A stretch of 64,000 nt of DNA from Thermophagus sp052400625 (GTDB taxonomy: Bacteria; Bacteroidota; Bacteroidia; Bacteroidales; Marinilabiliaceae), in NCBI GenBank assembly GCA_052400625.1, contig JBQTGH010000011.1; one strand, written 5' to 3'. Position 1 is the stretch's first letter, and the number at the start of each line of letters is the position of its first letter. Under the pieces are notes generated by a model, which had not been told where the DNA came from, searched no databases, and saw only the letters and a list, made by a program, of their open reading frames with translations. A program made the translations under genes and the position numbers. Shown one piece after another: positions 9,528 to 16,938 of this stretch.

Positions 9528-10859
9528 ATGAATAGAATTATATTTTTTCTTAGTTTGTTATTTCCGGTGTTTTTTACCTTATCCTGCGAGGAGGATGAAG
9601 AGGTGACCGGCCTGCCGGAATTGATATTGAATAGTGAAATTACCGAAGCCCATTTTGGTGATAGTATTCCATTTGCGGCTAAGGTTCGTGATGCCGAAAA
9701 TGTACCTTTATCTACCTTAAAGGCACAGTTGTATTTTGGCGATGAAATGGTGCAGGAGACTGTTATTCGCACCAAAAAGGAGGGGGAATACACCGGGAAA
9801 ATATTTGTCCCATTCCTCAAAGATGTTCCTAACGGTACCGCTACCTTAAAATTTGTCTTGCAAAATATTAAGTTCGCCATTGAGGAACAAAGCGTTGCCG
9901 TAGACCTTTTACGTCCGGACTATCCTGCTTTGATTTTTGTGACCGAGGACGAAGAATACCAGATGATACGTACCGATCTGTATCAGTATAAAGTGACGGC
10001 AAATTTCCCCCAGAAAGTAAAAGGATATATTAAAACACCGGTGCTTGATGAACATGGTAATGTGATCACTTTTGGATGGGAAAATGGAGGTGTCACGCAT
10101 GAATCCGATAATCCAATAACTTTCTCCAATTACGCTGCAGGAGAATATGATATCACTTTTAATACCCTTACTTATGAGGCATCTCCCTTTATCACCTTAG
10201 AGTTTGCCGGTGAGGAAATGATTATGGTCGATGATAATAATTATAAGGTGGAAGTTGAACTTCAACAAAACCAGGTGGTCGAGGTGGAGGGGGTGCCCGA
10301 CATGGATCAATGGTGGATTGATCCCGACTTTTTCCAAGGGAATGAAGACGGAACCTTTACATTTCTGCCGGTTGCCGGAAAATACAGGGTGATTGCTAAT
10401 TTTGAGCATAACTATTTCATTGTGGAAGCGATGGCAGGCGATGAGCTGGCTACCTTACAGGAGGACGGTAGTGGCGCTCTCTGGATTATCGGAACCGATA
10501 TCGGAAAACCGTCTTTATCCAATGAAGTGGGGTGGAATACCGATAAAGCCCTTTGCATGGCACAGTTCGCTCCTAAAAAATATCGGGTGACGGTGGTTGG
10601 TGGTGAGTCGGTCAATGCCACCGCGATCAATTTTAAATTCTTTCACCAAAAAGGATGGGGTGGAGAGTACAAAAATGATAATCTGACCACCGAGAGTGAG
10701 GTCGTGTTTGTTGGTGATGGAACCAATGGCCGAGATCCCGGCAACCTTGGACTGGTGGAAGGAGTAACCTTGACAGAAGGCACCGTTTATCGCTTTGAAG
10801 TGGATATTACTGCAGGAAAAGAAAAGGCTGTCCTGACCGTCACCGAATTGCAGGAATGA
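9528..10859 (+). CDS. Surface glycan-binding lipoprotein (SGBP, SusE/F-position)
   Basis: Predicted outer-membrane lipoprotein of 443 aa, with Cys20 in LSCEEDEEV as lipid site and an acidic export signal after it. The rest is beta-rich, with apparent Ig-like modules at ~25-125 and ~130-240 and a C-terminal beta domain (~255-443) that contains several Trp residues (QWWIDPDFF, GALWIIGTD, KGWGGEY), as expected of a carbohydrate-binding face. No catalytic motif is seen. The start at 9528 was preferred to the in-frame 9495 codon because 9495 overlaps the GH30 gene and would spoil the signal peptide. It occupies the SusE/SusF position as the last gene before a strong terminator. Glycan specificity is unknown. 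Confidence 0.75.
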   Translation: MNRIIFFLSLLFPVFFTLSCEEDEEVTGLPELILNSEITEAHFGDSIPFAAKVRDAENVPLSTLKAQLYFGDEMVQETVIRTKKEGEYTGKIFVPFLKDVPNGTATLKFVLQNIKFAIEEQSVAVDLLRPDYPALIFVTEDEEYQMIRTDLYQYKVTANFPQKVKGYIKTPVLDEHGNVITFGWENGGVTHESDNPITFSNYAAGEYDITFNTLTYEASPFITLEFAGEEMIMVDDNNYKVEVELQQNQVVEVEGVPDMDQWWIDPDFFQGNEDGTFTFLPVAGKYRVIANFEHNYFIVEAMAGDELATLQEDGSGALWIIGTDIGKPSLSNEVGWNTDKALCMAQFAPKKYRVTVVGGESVNATAINFKFFHQKGWGGEYKNDNLTTESEVVFVGDGTNGRDPGNLGLVEGVTLTEGTVYRFEVDITAGKEKAVLTVTELQE

Positions 10860-10968
10860 GTTTTCTGAAGTTGGAATAAAAATGTATTCTTTCAATTTTG
10901 CTCCTTTGGGGGTATGGGTGACATATTCATATCCCAAAAAGTGAAAAACTCATGACAATTCTTCCGGT

Positions 10969-11005
10969 ATATTGATTCCCTAAGTCAAGGGAATCAATAT
11001 TTTTT
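10969..11005 (+). terminator. Strong intrinsic terminator closing the susC operon
   Basis: ATATTGATTCCC (10969-10980) and GGGAATCAATAT (10989-11000) form a perfect 12-bp stem with an 8-base loop, followed directly by a T run (11001-11005). It separates the SGBP gene from the second GH30 gene. Confidence 0.85.
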
Positions 11006-11063
11006 GGTAAATTTTAGGTGCGTTTCACACACAATTAATGCAATCTGTATAAATCTTTTAATC

Positions 11064-12548
11064 ATGAAACATCTATTTAGGGGATTGGTCTTTCTTGTTA
11101 TTACTCTATTCGGTTGTAGTTCCGAACCGAAAGATAGGAAGGAGACGGTGAAAAATGACCTTGATGCAAAGAGCAATGGTTTTTCTCCCGGCTCGGCAGT
11201 AATATATCAAACAGCGCAAGGAACTAAGGATCGTTTGGCGCTAAAGGGCAAGCTACAGTTTGAAGATTTCTCTCAACCCCTGGAGTCTCAACCTTGTGTC
11301 TTTGTCGATCCTTCACATATCTTCCAGACATTTATCGGTATTGGCGGGGCCTTTACTGATGCTTCGGCCGAGGTTTTCGCAAAACTGACGGAACAAAAAC
11401 AGCAGGAATTGCTTAACGCTTATTTTGGTGAGGGAGGTATCAATTACACTTTTACCCGAACACATATTGCCAGTTGTGATTTCTCCAGTGAGAGTTATGA
11501 TTATGTTGCTGAGTACGATTCTGCTTTGGAAACCTTCTCTGTGGATCATGATCTAAAATATAGAATTCCCTTCATCAAAAGAGCCATGGAAAAAGTTGGT
11601 GAGGATTTCAAACTGTTTGTGAGTCCATGGAGTCCTCCGGCTTGGATGAAAGATAATAACAACCGGTTGAGGGGCGGAAAGCTTCTGGACAAATACAAAC
11701 AGTCCTGGGCCAATCATTATGTGGAATTTATCAAGGCTTACCAAAAGCAGGGAATACCGGTCTGGGGATTGTCGGTTCAGAACGAACCCATGGCGGTGCA
11801 GCGCTGGGAGTCTTGTATTTATACTGCCGACGACGAACGCGATTTTGTGAAGTATTATTTAGGACCTACTCTCGAAAAGGCCGGGATGAGCGATAAAAAG
11901 CTGATTGTTTGGGACCATAATCGCGACCTTATCTTTCATCGTGCATCGGTCATCTTCAACGATCCCGAGGCTTCCAGATATGTTTGGGGCATCGGATTTC
12001 ACTGGTATGAAACCTGGACCGGTAGTGAGATGCAGTTTAACAATCTCCAAGCAGTCAATGAAGCGTTTCCGGAAAAGAATCTTGTCTTTACAGAAGGATG
12101 TGTGGAAGCATTTAAGTATGATGAATTAAATGACTGGCGTCTGGGGGAAAGATATGGGAAATCTATGATCCATGACTTCAATCATGGAACTGTTGCCTGG
12201 ACCGATTGGAATATACTTCTGGATGAAAAGGGAGGACCCAATCACGTCGGCAATTATTGCTTTGCACCCATTCATGCCGACCTGTCCAAAGACCAGTTGA
12301 TCTATACCAACAGCTATTACTATATCGGTCACTTTTCCCGATTTATTCGTCCCGGTGCCCGTCGCATCAGTTGCGCATCCAGTCGCGATGTGTTGCAATC
12401 TACCGCTTTCATTAATCCTGACGGGTCCATTGTGGTAGTCGTCATGAATAATGCGGATGAAGAAATTTCCTTCAAATTATGGATGAGCGGTAAAGCGGCT
12501 TCGGTAAACAGCCTGCCTCATTCCATCATTTCGATATTGGTGAGTTGA
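11064..12548 (+). CDS. Second GH30-family lipoprotein glycosidase (GH30_1-like)
   Basis: Retaining GH30 hydrolase of 494 aa, lipoprotein with Cys18 (LFGCSSEPKD). Acid/base Glu241 lies in LSVQNEPMAVQRW and the nucleophile Glu344 in VFTEGCVEAF; the family block FIGIGGAFTDAS is at ~90-101. The VQNEPxxxQxWxSC pattern is closer to GH30_1-type beta-glucosidases/glucosylceramidases than to the first GH30 in this window, so the two are paralogous but not recent duplicates. The start at 11064 begins the lipoprotein signal; the in-frame codon at 11004 falls inside the terminator tail and is unlikely. It is separated from the SGBP gene by a terminator and therefore probably has its own promoter. It converges on a regulator gene with a gap of only 9 bp. 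Confidence 0.85.
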   Translation: MKHLFRGLVFLVITLFGCSSEPKDRKETVKNDLDAKSNGFSPGSAVIYQTAQGTKDRLALKGKLQFEDFSQPLESQPCVFVDPSHIFQTFIGIGGAFTDASAEVFAKLTEQKQQELLNAYFGEGGINYTFTRTHIASCDFSSESYDYVAEYDSALETFSVDHDLKYRIPFIKRAMEKVGEDFKLFVSPWSPPAWMKDNNNRLRGGKLLDKYKQSWANHYVEFIKAYQKQGIPVWGLSVQNEPMAVQRWESCIYTADDERDFVKYYLGPTLEKAGMSDKKLIVWDHNRDLIFHRASVIFNDPEASRYVWGIGFHWYETWTGSEMQFNNLQAVNEAFPEKNLVFTEGCVEAFKYDELNDWRLGERYGKSMIHDFNHGTVAWTDWNILLDEKGGPNHVGNYCFAPIHADLSKDQLIYTNSYYYIGHFSRFIRPGARRISCASSRDVLQSTAFINPDGSIVVVVMNNADEEISFKLWMSGKAASVNSLPHSIISILVS

Positions 12549-12557
12549 ATAATGGAT

Positions 12558-15446
12558 TCATTCCAACCCAAGCAACTCATTAATGCCGGAATGTTTCTTC
12601 TTGAGCCGGTATCGAGCCGTTTCCACACCTCTGACAGATATGTTGAAAATGCTGGCCATCTCTTTGTTGGTCAGCTCCATTTTTATGAATGCACACAGTC
12701 GGAGTTCCTTGGCAGTTATGGTTGGATAACGACTTTTGAGGTTGTTAAACAGTTCCTGATGAACTCGTTCCAGATTGGTATCAAAAAGCTGGTATTGCCT
12801 TTCATCATTTAGGCTTATCTGTATGTTCCTGACCATATTCAGGATACTTTTCCGAACCGAATCGTTTTTCGCATTTTTCCGGATGTTATTGAGTTCGGTT
12901 TGCAGGTCAATGAGTAATTCCCGCATTTTTGCCACCAACAGGGTGTTGTTCACCAGGTCTTTGCTTTTTTCGATGTTTTCGGCTTCAATGCGTTGTTTTT
13001 CACGCATGATTATTTGGTTTTCCAGTTCAATTTCCCGGGCTTTTTGAAGTTTTTGTTCTTCTGCCCGGGTTTTTTCCTTCTCTTTCAGGATGATCTTTTG
13101 TATCTGTTTGAACAAACTAAAGACGATGGTTAATCCGACGGCCACCCAGAAGATGATCCAAGGCCAGGTGGCATACCATGCCGACTCAATGATGAAACTG
13201 AATTGCGTTGGATTAGCAAGTTCTCCCGATAGGCTTTTGGCTTTTACGATCAAGGTATAATTTCCGCTTTTTAAAAAGGAAAAACTGACATCCGGCTTTT
13301 CCTGCCATTGAGACCATTGATCCATCTGACCTTCCAGACGAAACGCATATCTGATGTTGGTTTTGTCTTTTATTCCCGGAGCAGATAATTGGAATTGGAC
13401 ATTATAAACTTCATTGGGAAAGACAAAGGGTGAATTCAGTAAATCAACACGACGGAGAACGGTTGAATCTTTCATGTTATAGCTGAGGCGCCGAATTTGG
13501 GTTGATGGGCCGTCGGCCGAACCGTCAATAGGTGAGGATGCCGGTTTAAATGCAAACAAACCGTTGGTCGTGCCAATGAGCACTTCGTTACTTCCCTTCA
13601 CCGGTACGATACACTCCATCCCTCTATTCAGTGTTCCTTTCAGCGATAAAAAAGGATCTAAGATGACTTTGTTTGCATTAGCGTGATCTATAAATGCTAT
13701 TTGGTCGTCAATGATACACCATGTGGTATCACCGTTTTCTATAATTTGACGGATATTTTTTTCCTGACCCAATAAATGGGTCATTTCAGTATGCACAATA
13801 AATTTTCCTCTTTCTTTATCAAAAACATAAAGTCCGTGATTGGTAGAAAAGATGTTCATGCCCCGCCATCGGTGCACATTGATGTTGAATGGTGAAGGCA
13901 ATCCGTTCTGTTGATGAAAGTGTTCGGTGGATACGATTCGGGAATGGGTGGCGTTGGTGTTAATTTTAAAAACCCCTTTGTATCCATGACAAACCCAGTA
14001 GGAATGGCTGTCGTGCGGAACGGACATCAAATCACGGGTGGATTCGTCAAACCCTGCTATTTTTTCGTGAATCACTTCTATGCCTTCAGATGTCACACGG
14101 ATCATGCCTAAACCGTTGTAGGTACAAACAAAATAGAGGTTGTCCGACCCCGATACCGGATAGAGTTTCCATACCCCTGTATATTCACCCACTCTGTTTA
14201 TTCTTTTGCCCATTATATGGAATAGACCCCTGTCATGAGCGCAGAACAGTTTGTCTCCGATGGCTTTGAGAGACCAGGCTTGTCCCTCTAGCCCGTGAAT
14301 TTTTGTGACGTCGTTTTGCTTTAGGATACTGTCTGATGTGAGCCGGCTGCTGCTGAATACGCCCTGATTTGTGGCAATAAACAATTGGTTGTTAGATAAT
14401 ACCGCATCATAAATGGAGGATCCCTGAAATAATAAGGTCAGCGGTGCATTTGGATCAATAAAATCAAGACCTTTATTCAACAACACCCATATTAACCCTT
14501 CGCGCGATTCGAACAAATTAAGCACCGTTTTATCTTGTAATGCTGAGAAGTTTCTGATTTGCTTAATCTGATTTTCCCTGATTTGCCACGAATACATCTT
14601 ATGGCTTAAGGTGCCGGTGTAAATTATGCCTGAGGTGGATTTTAGTGCGGACGTGAATACTTCGTTGCCGCCGATGGTAAGGTGGTTGTGGTCTTCTATT
14701 TTTTTGGTCAGGATGTTTGCTGTAAATAGACTTCCTGCTTTTGTGACGATTAAGACCAGATTTTTTGAATCGGCGGGCAGAATATTAACAATTTCTTCAT
14801 GGTTCAGCGCTTCGGTCGACAAAAAGGGCGTGAATTGGGCGGAATGAACATCCAAAGTAAACAAGGTATTTTGATCCAAAACGAAGAGTTGATCGTGACA
14901 AAGGCCAACATACCCAAAATACGATGCAGGTTCAATAATTTTGTAGTTGCCATTGTTCAGAAAACACAGATAATTAAAACTCTGAAATATTATGACATCA
15001 TCCTTTTCCACTATTTTCCAAATGTTGCCAAAGTCTTTATACTTGTCCGGAAGATTATTGATCAGGGAGTGGTAAGAAAAGCTACCGTCGAGGTTATCCC
15101 GGATGGTTCCGAATTCATTAAAGCCCCCGGCATAGATGGTGCCGTCAGAGGCACAAAACAAACTTCGGACCGAGCTGTTGTTGGGCAAGGTGGCTCTTTC
15201 CCAGCGTTCCCCGTCAAAACGAAGGATCCCCGAATTGTTGCCCAAATACATTATGCCAGAGCGATCCTGACATGCGGTCCAGAATTGAGAATCACTGTTG
15301 TAGTCGGTATGCGAGAAATGATATACCGGCGGATTACCAATGATGGTTTCTCTGTTGGTGGAGTGGCCCTTCTGCACAATAAACATGGTGAAGAACAATA
15401 GCCCGACTATGATTTCAGCCGTTTTCTTATTTGTTGGATTTGGCAT
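12558..15446 (-). CDS. SusR-like membrane-spanning regulator: beta-propeller, triple-Tyr domain, coiled coil, C-terminal HTH
   Basis: Predicted one-protein signal transducer of 962 aa. An N-terminal signal/anchor (~8-28) is followed by a periplasmic region of repeated propeller blades (~35-660; e.g. DRSGIMYLGNNSGILRFDG), a Y_Y_Y-type domain (~685-750), one transmembrane helix (~757-777), a long charged coiled coil (~780-890) and a LuxR/GerE-like helix-turn-helix (~907-955; TAKELRLCAFIKMELTNKEM). There is no histidine kinase, receiver or AraC domain, so binding of a glycan in the periplasm must be passed directly to the DNA-binding end. It lies convergent to the second GH30 gene and beside the locus whose operon it probably controls. 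The same architecture occurs widely in Bacteroidota as triple-tyrosine-motif regulators. Confidence 0.85.
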   Translation of the reverse strand: MPNPTNKKTAEIIVGLLFFTMFIVQKGHSTNRETIIGNPPVYHFSHTDYNSDSQFWTACQDRSGIMYLGNNSGILRFDGERWERATLPNNSSVRSLFCASDGTIYAGGFNEFGTIRDNLDGSFSYHSLINNLPDKYKDFGNIWKIVEKDDVIIFQSFNYLCFLNNGNYKIIEPASYFGYVGLCHDQLFVLDQNTLFTLDVHSAQFTPFLSTEALNHEEIVNILPADSKNLVLIVTKAGSLFTANILTKKIEDHNHLTIGGNEVFTSALKSTSGIIYTGTLSHKMYSWQIRENQIKQIRNFSALQDKTVLNLFESREGLIWVLLNKGLDFIDPNAPLTLLFQGSSIYDAVLSNNQLFIATNQGVFSSSRLTSDSILKQNDVTKIHGLEGQAWSLKAIGDKLFCAHDRGLFHIMGKRINRVGEYTGVWKLYPVSGSDNLYFVCTYNGLGMIRVTSEGIEVIHEKIAGFDESTRDLMSVPHDSHSYWVCHGYKGVFKINTNATHSRIVSTEHFHQQNGLPSPFNINVHRWRGMNIFSTNHGLYVFDKERGKFIVHTEMTHLLGQEKNIRQIIENGDTTWCIIDDQIAFIDHANANKVILDPFLSLKGTLNRGMECIVPVKGSNEVLIGTTNGLFAFKPASSPIDGSADGPSTQIRRLSYNMKDSTVLRRVDLLNSPFVFPNEVYNVQFQLSAPGIKDKTNIRYAFRLEGQMDQWSQWQEKPDVSFSFLKSGNYTLIVKAKSLSGELANPTQFSFIIESAWYATWPWIIFWVAVGLTIVFSLFKQIQKIILKEKEKTRAEEQKLQKAREIELENQIIMREKQRIEAENIEKSKDLVNNTLLVAKMRELLIDLQTELNNIRKNAKNDSVRKSILNMVRNIQISLNDERQYQLFDTNLERVHQELFNNLKSRYPTITAKELRLCAFIKMELTNKEMASIFNISVRGVETARYRLKKKHSGINELLGLE

Positions 15447-15522
15447 AATTAAAAAAACAAATTGATTTCTTCATTTCCAAAAATAGGGATTACTTCAGGT
15501 AATAATTATATTTGAGTATAAA

Positions 15523-15625
15523 ATCAATGAAACGAGCATGACAATGTGAGATTGTCACAACAAGAACATGTATAAACGAATGGTCATGCGAGTTCCATCA
15601 GACCAATGGATTAACCAATTTTTAT
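15523..15625 (+). repeat. Dispersed intergenic element, copy A
   Basis: One of four related ~100-bp intergenic sequences in the window. Shared words are GAGCATGAC, CACAACAAGAACATG and GACCAATG. A hairpin GACAAT/ATTGTC (15540-15545 with 15551-15556, 5-base loop) sits where the other copies also have a stem. The remaining ~380-bp gap (15447-15827) shows no gene and must carry the promoters of the divergent regulator and esterase genes. Confidence 0.6.
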
Positions 15626-15827
15626 ACTGATGAAACAAGTCTAATAATGTACGATGGTCACTACCGGCCCGGCCCCCACTTTTCGAGGAAAGGGTGTGTG
15701 TGAAGCCATTGTTAAGCGCGTTCCAATAGATCCATGTCCTGGATAACCATTCTTTTAGATCGATTAAATACAAATAAATTTTTCGCTAAATCTACTTTTT
15801 CAAATGCGTATATAAAACATATAGACC

Positions 15828-16661
15828 ATGAAAACAAAAATTTTATTATCCCTGTTTGTCTCTTTTATGTCTATGAGTCTGTTTTCCCAGAATCCCAATT
15901 TTCACATCTATTTATGTTTTGGCCAGTCCAACATGGAAGGGTCAGCAGAGATTGAAGCCTGTGATTTGAATGTGGACGGTCGGTTTCAGGTGATGGCATC
16001 GGCCGACTGCCAACAAAATGGTCGCCAAACCGGAACCTGGTATGCTGCCATTCCGCCGTTGAGTCAATGTTATGTTGGTCTTTCTCCGGCCGACTATTTT
16101 GGCCGTACCATGGTGGCCAATTTGCCCGACAGCATTACGGTTGGCGTCATTAGCGTGGCAATAGGAGGATGTGATATTCGGTTGTTTGATAAGGATATCT
16201 ATAAAGATTATTTAAATACCTATCCCGAATCGTGGTTTCAAAACAAGATTAAGTCTTACGGGGGAAATCCCTATGAGCGACTGATTAGCCTGGCCAAAAA
16301 AGCACAAAAAGAGGGGGTAATCAAGGGCATCCTTTTGCATCAGGGTGAGACCAATACTGGCGATGAGCAATGGCCACAATATGTTAAGAAGATTTATGAA
16401 AACATACTCAGTGATCTCTCTCTTGAGCCGGAATCGGTGCCTTTGCTGGCCGGGGAAGTGGTTGGCGATGAGCAGAAAGGTCTTTGTGCGGCAATGAATC
16501 CCATCATAAACCAATTACCCCAAGTGATTCCCACCGCCCATGTGATTGAATCGTCCGGGTGTCCGGTGAGGGACGATCATATTCATTTCAATTCGGAAGG
16601 TGTTCGAAAATTGGGTAGAAGGTATGCCTTTACCATGCTTTCCTTATTGGGTATTCTTTAG
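15828..16661 (+). CDS. Secreted sialate O-acetylesterase / CE6-like acetyl esterase (SASA domain)
   Basis: Predicted exported SGNH-type carbohydrate esterase, 277 aa. The signal peptide ends ...SLFSQ at residue 21. Catalytic Ser34 lies in the signature GQSNMEGSA; the HQGE block (LLHQGETN) and the C-terminal Asp/His pair in VRDDHIHFN complete the triad. This pattern is that of DUF303/SASA proteins, including CE6 acetylxylan esterases. It probably removes O-acetyl groups from plant or fungal glycans so that neighbouring glycosidases can act. It is followed 277 bp later by a beta-mannosidase gene on the same strand, which would fit acetylated mannan, but the spacing does not prove a shared transcript. 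Confidence 0.82.
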   Translation: MKTKILLSLFVSFMSMSLFSQNPNFHIYLCFGQSNMEGSAEIEACDLNVDGRFQVMASADCQQNGRQTGTWYAAIPPLSQCYVGLSPADYFGRTMVANLPDSITVGVISVAIGGCDIRLFDKDIYKDYLNTYPESWFQNKIKSYGGNPYERLISLAKKAQKEGVIKGILLHQGETNTGDEQWPQYVKKIYENILSDLSLEPESVPLLAGEVVGDEQKGLCAAMNPIINQLPQVIPTAHVIESSGCPVRDDHIHFNSEGVRKLGRRYAFTMLSLLGIL

Positions 16662-16938
16662 CCTCACGCTTTAAAAACAGACCGTTCGACCTTTGGGGAT
16701 TATTAGATTCGGTTGATGCATAATCCAGCGATTTTTTATGTTGCTTTATAGGGTTGCTGAGCGATGGCTTTTATTAGGGCGCAACGTATTGGTGGCAATG
16801 CTGTTTAAAATATTGAAAATGAAAAGTAAAAAATGCACGAGTCCAAAAAAATTATGGATGGGGATTTGTGCGTTATAGGAATGATGGTTACTTTTATAAG
16901 CCTGTATAAGATAAACAGATATTTTGTAAAATAGGTAT

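Noticed and set aside
15447..15827. tRNA or small RNA gene in this gap
   Set aside because: No cloverleaf or T-loop was found; the hairpins belong to the dispersed element.
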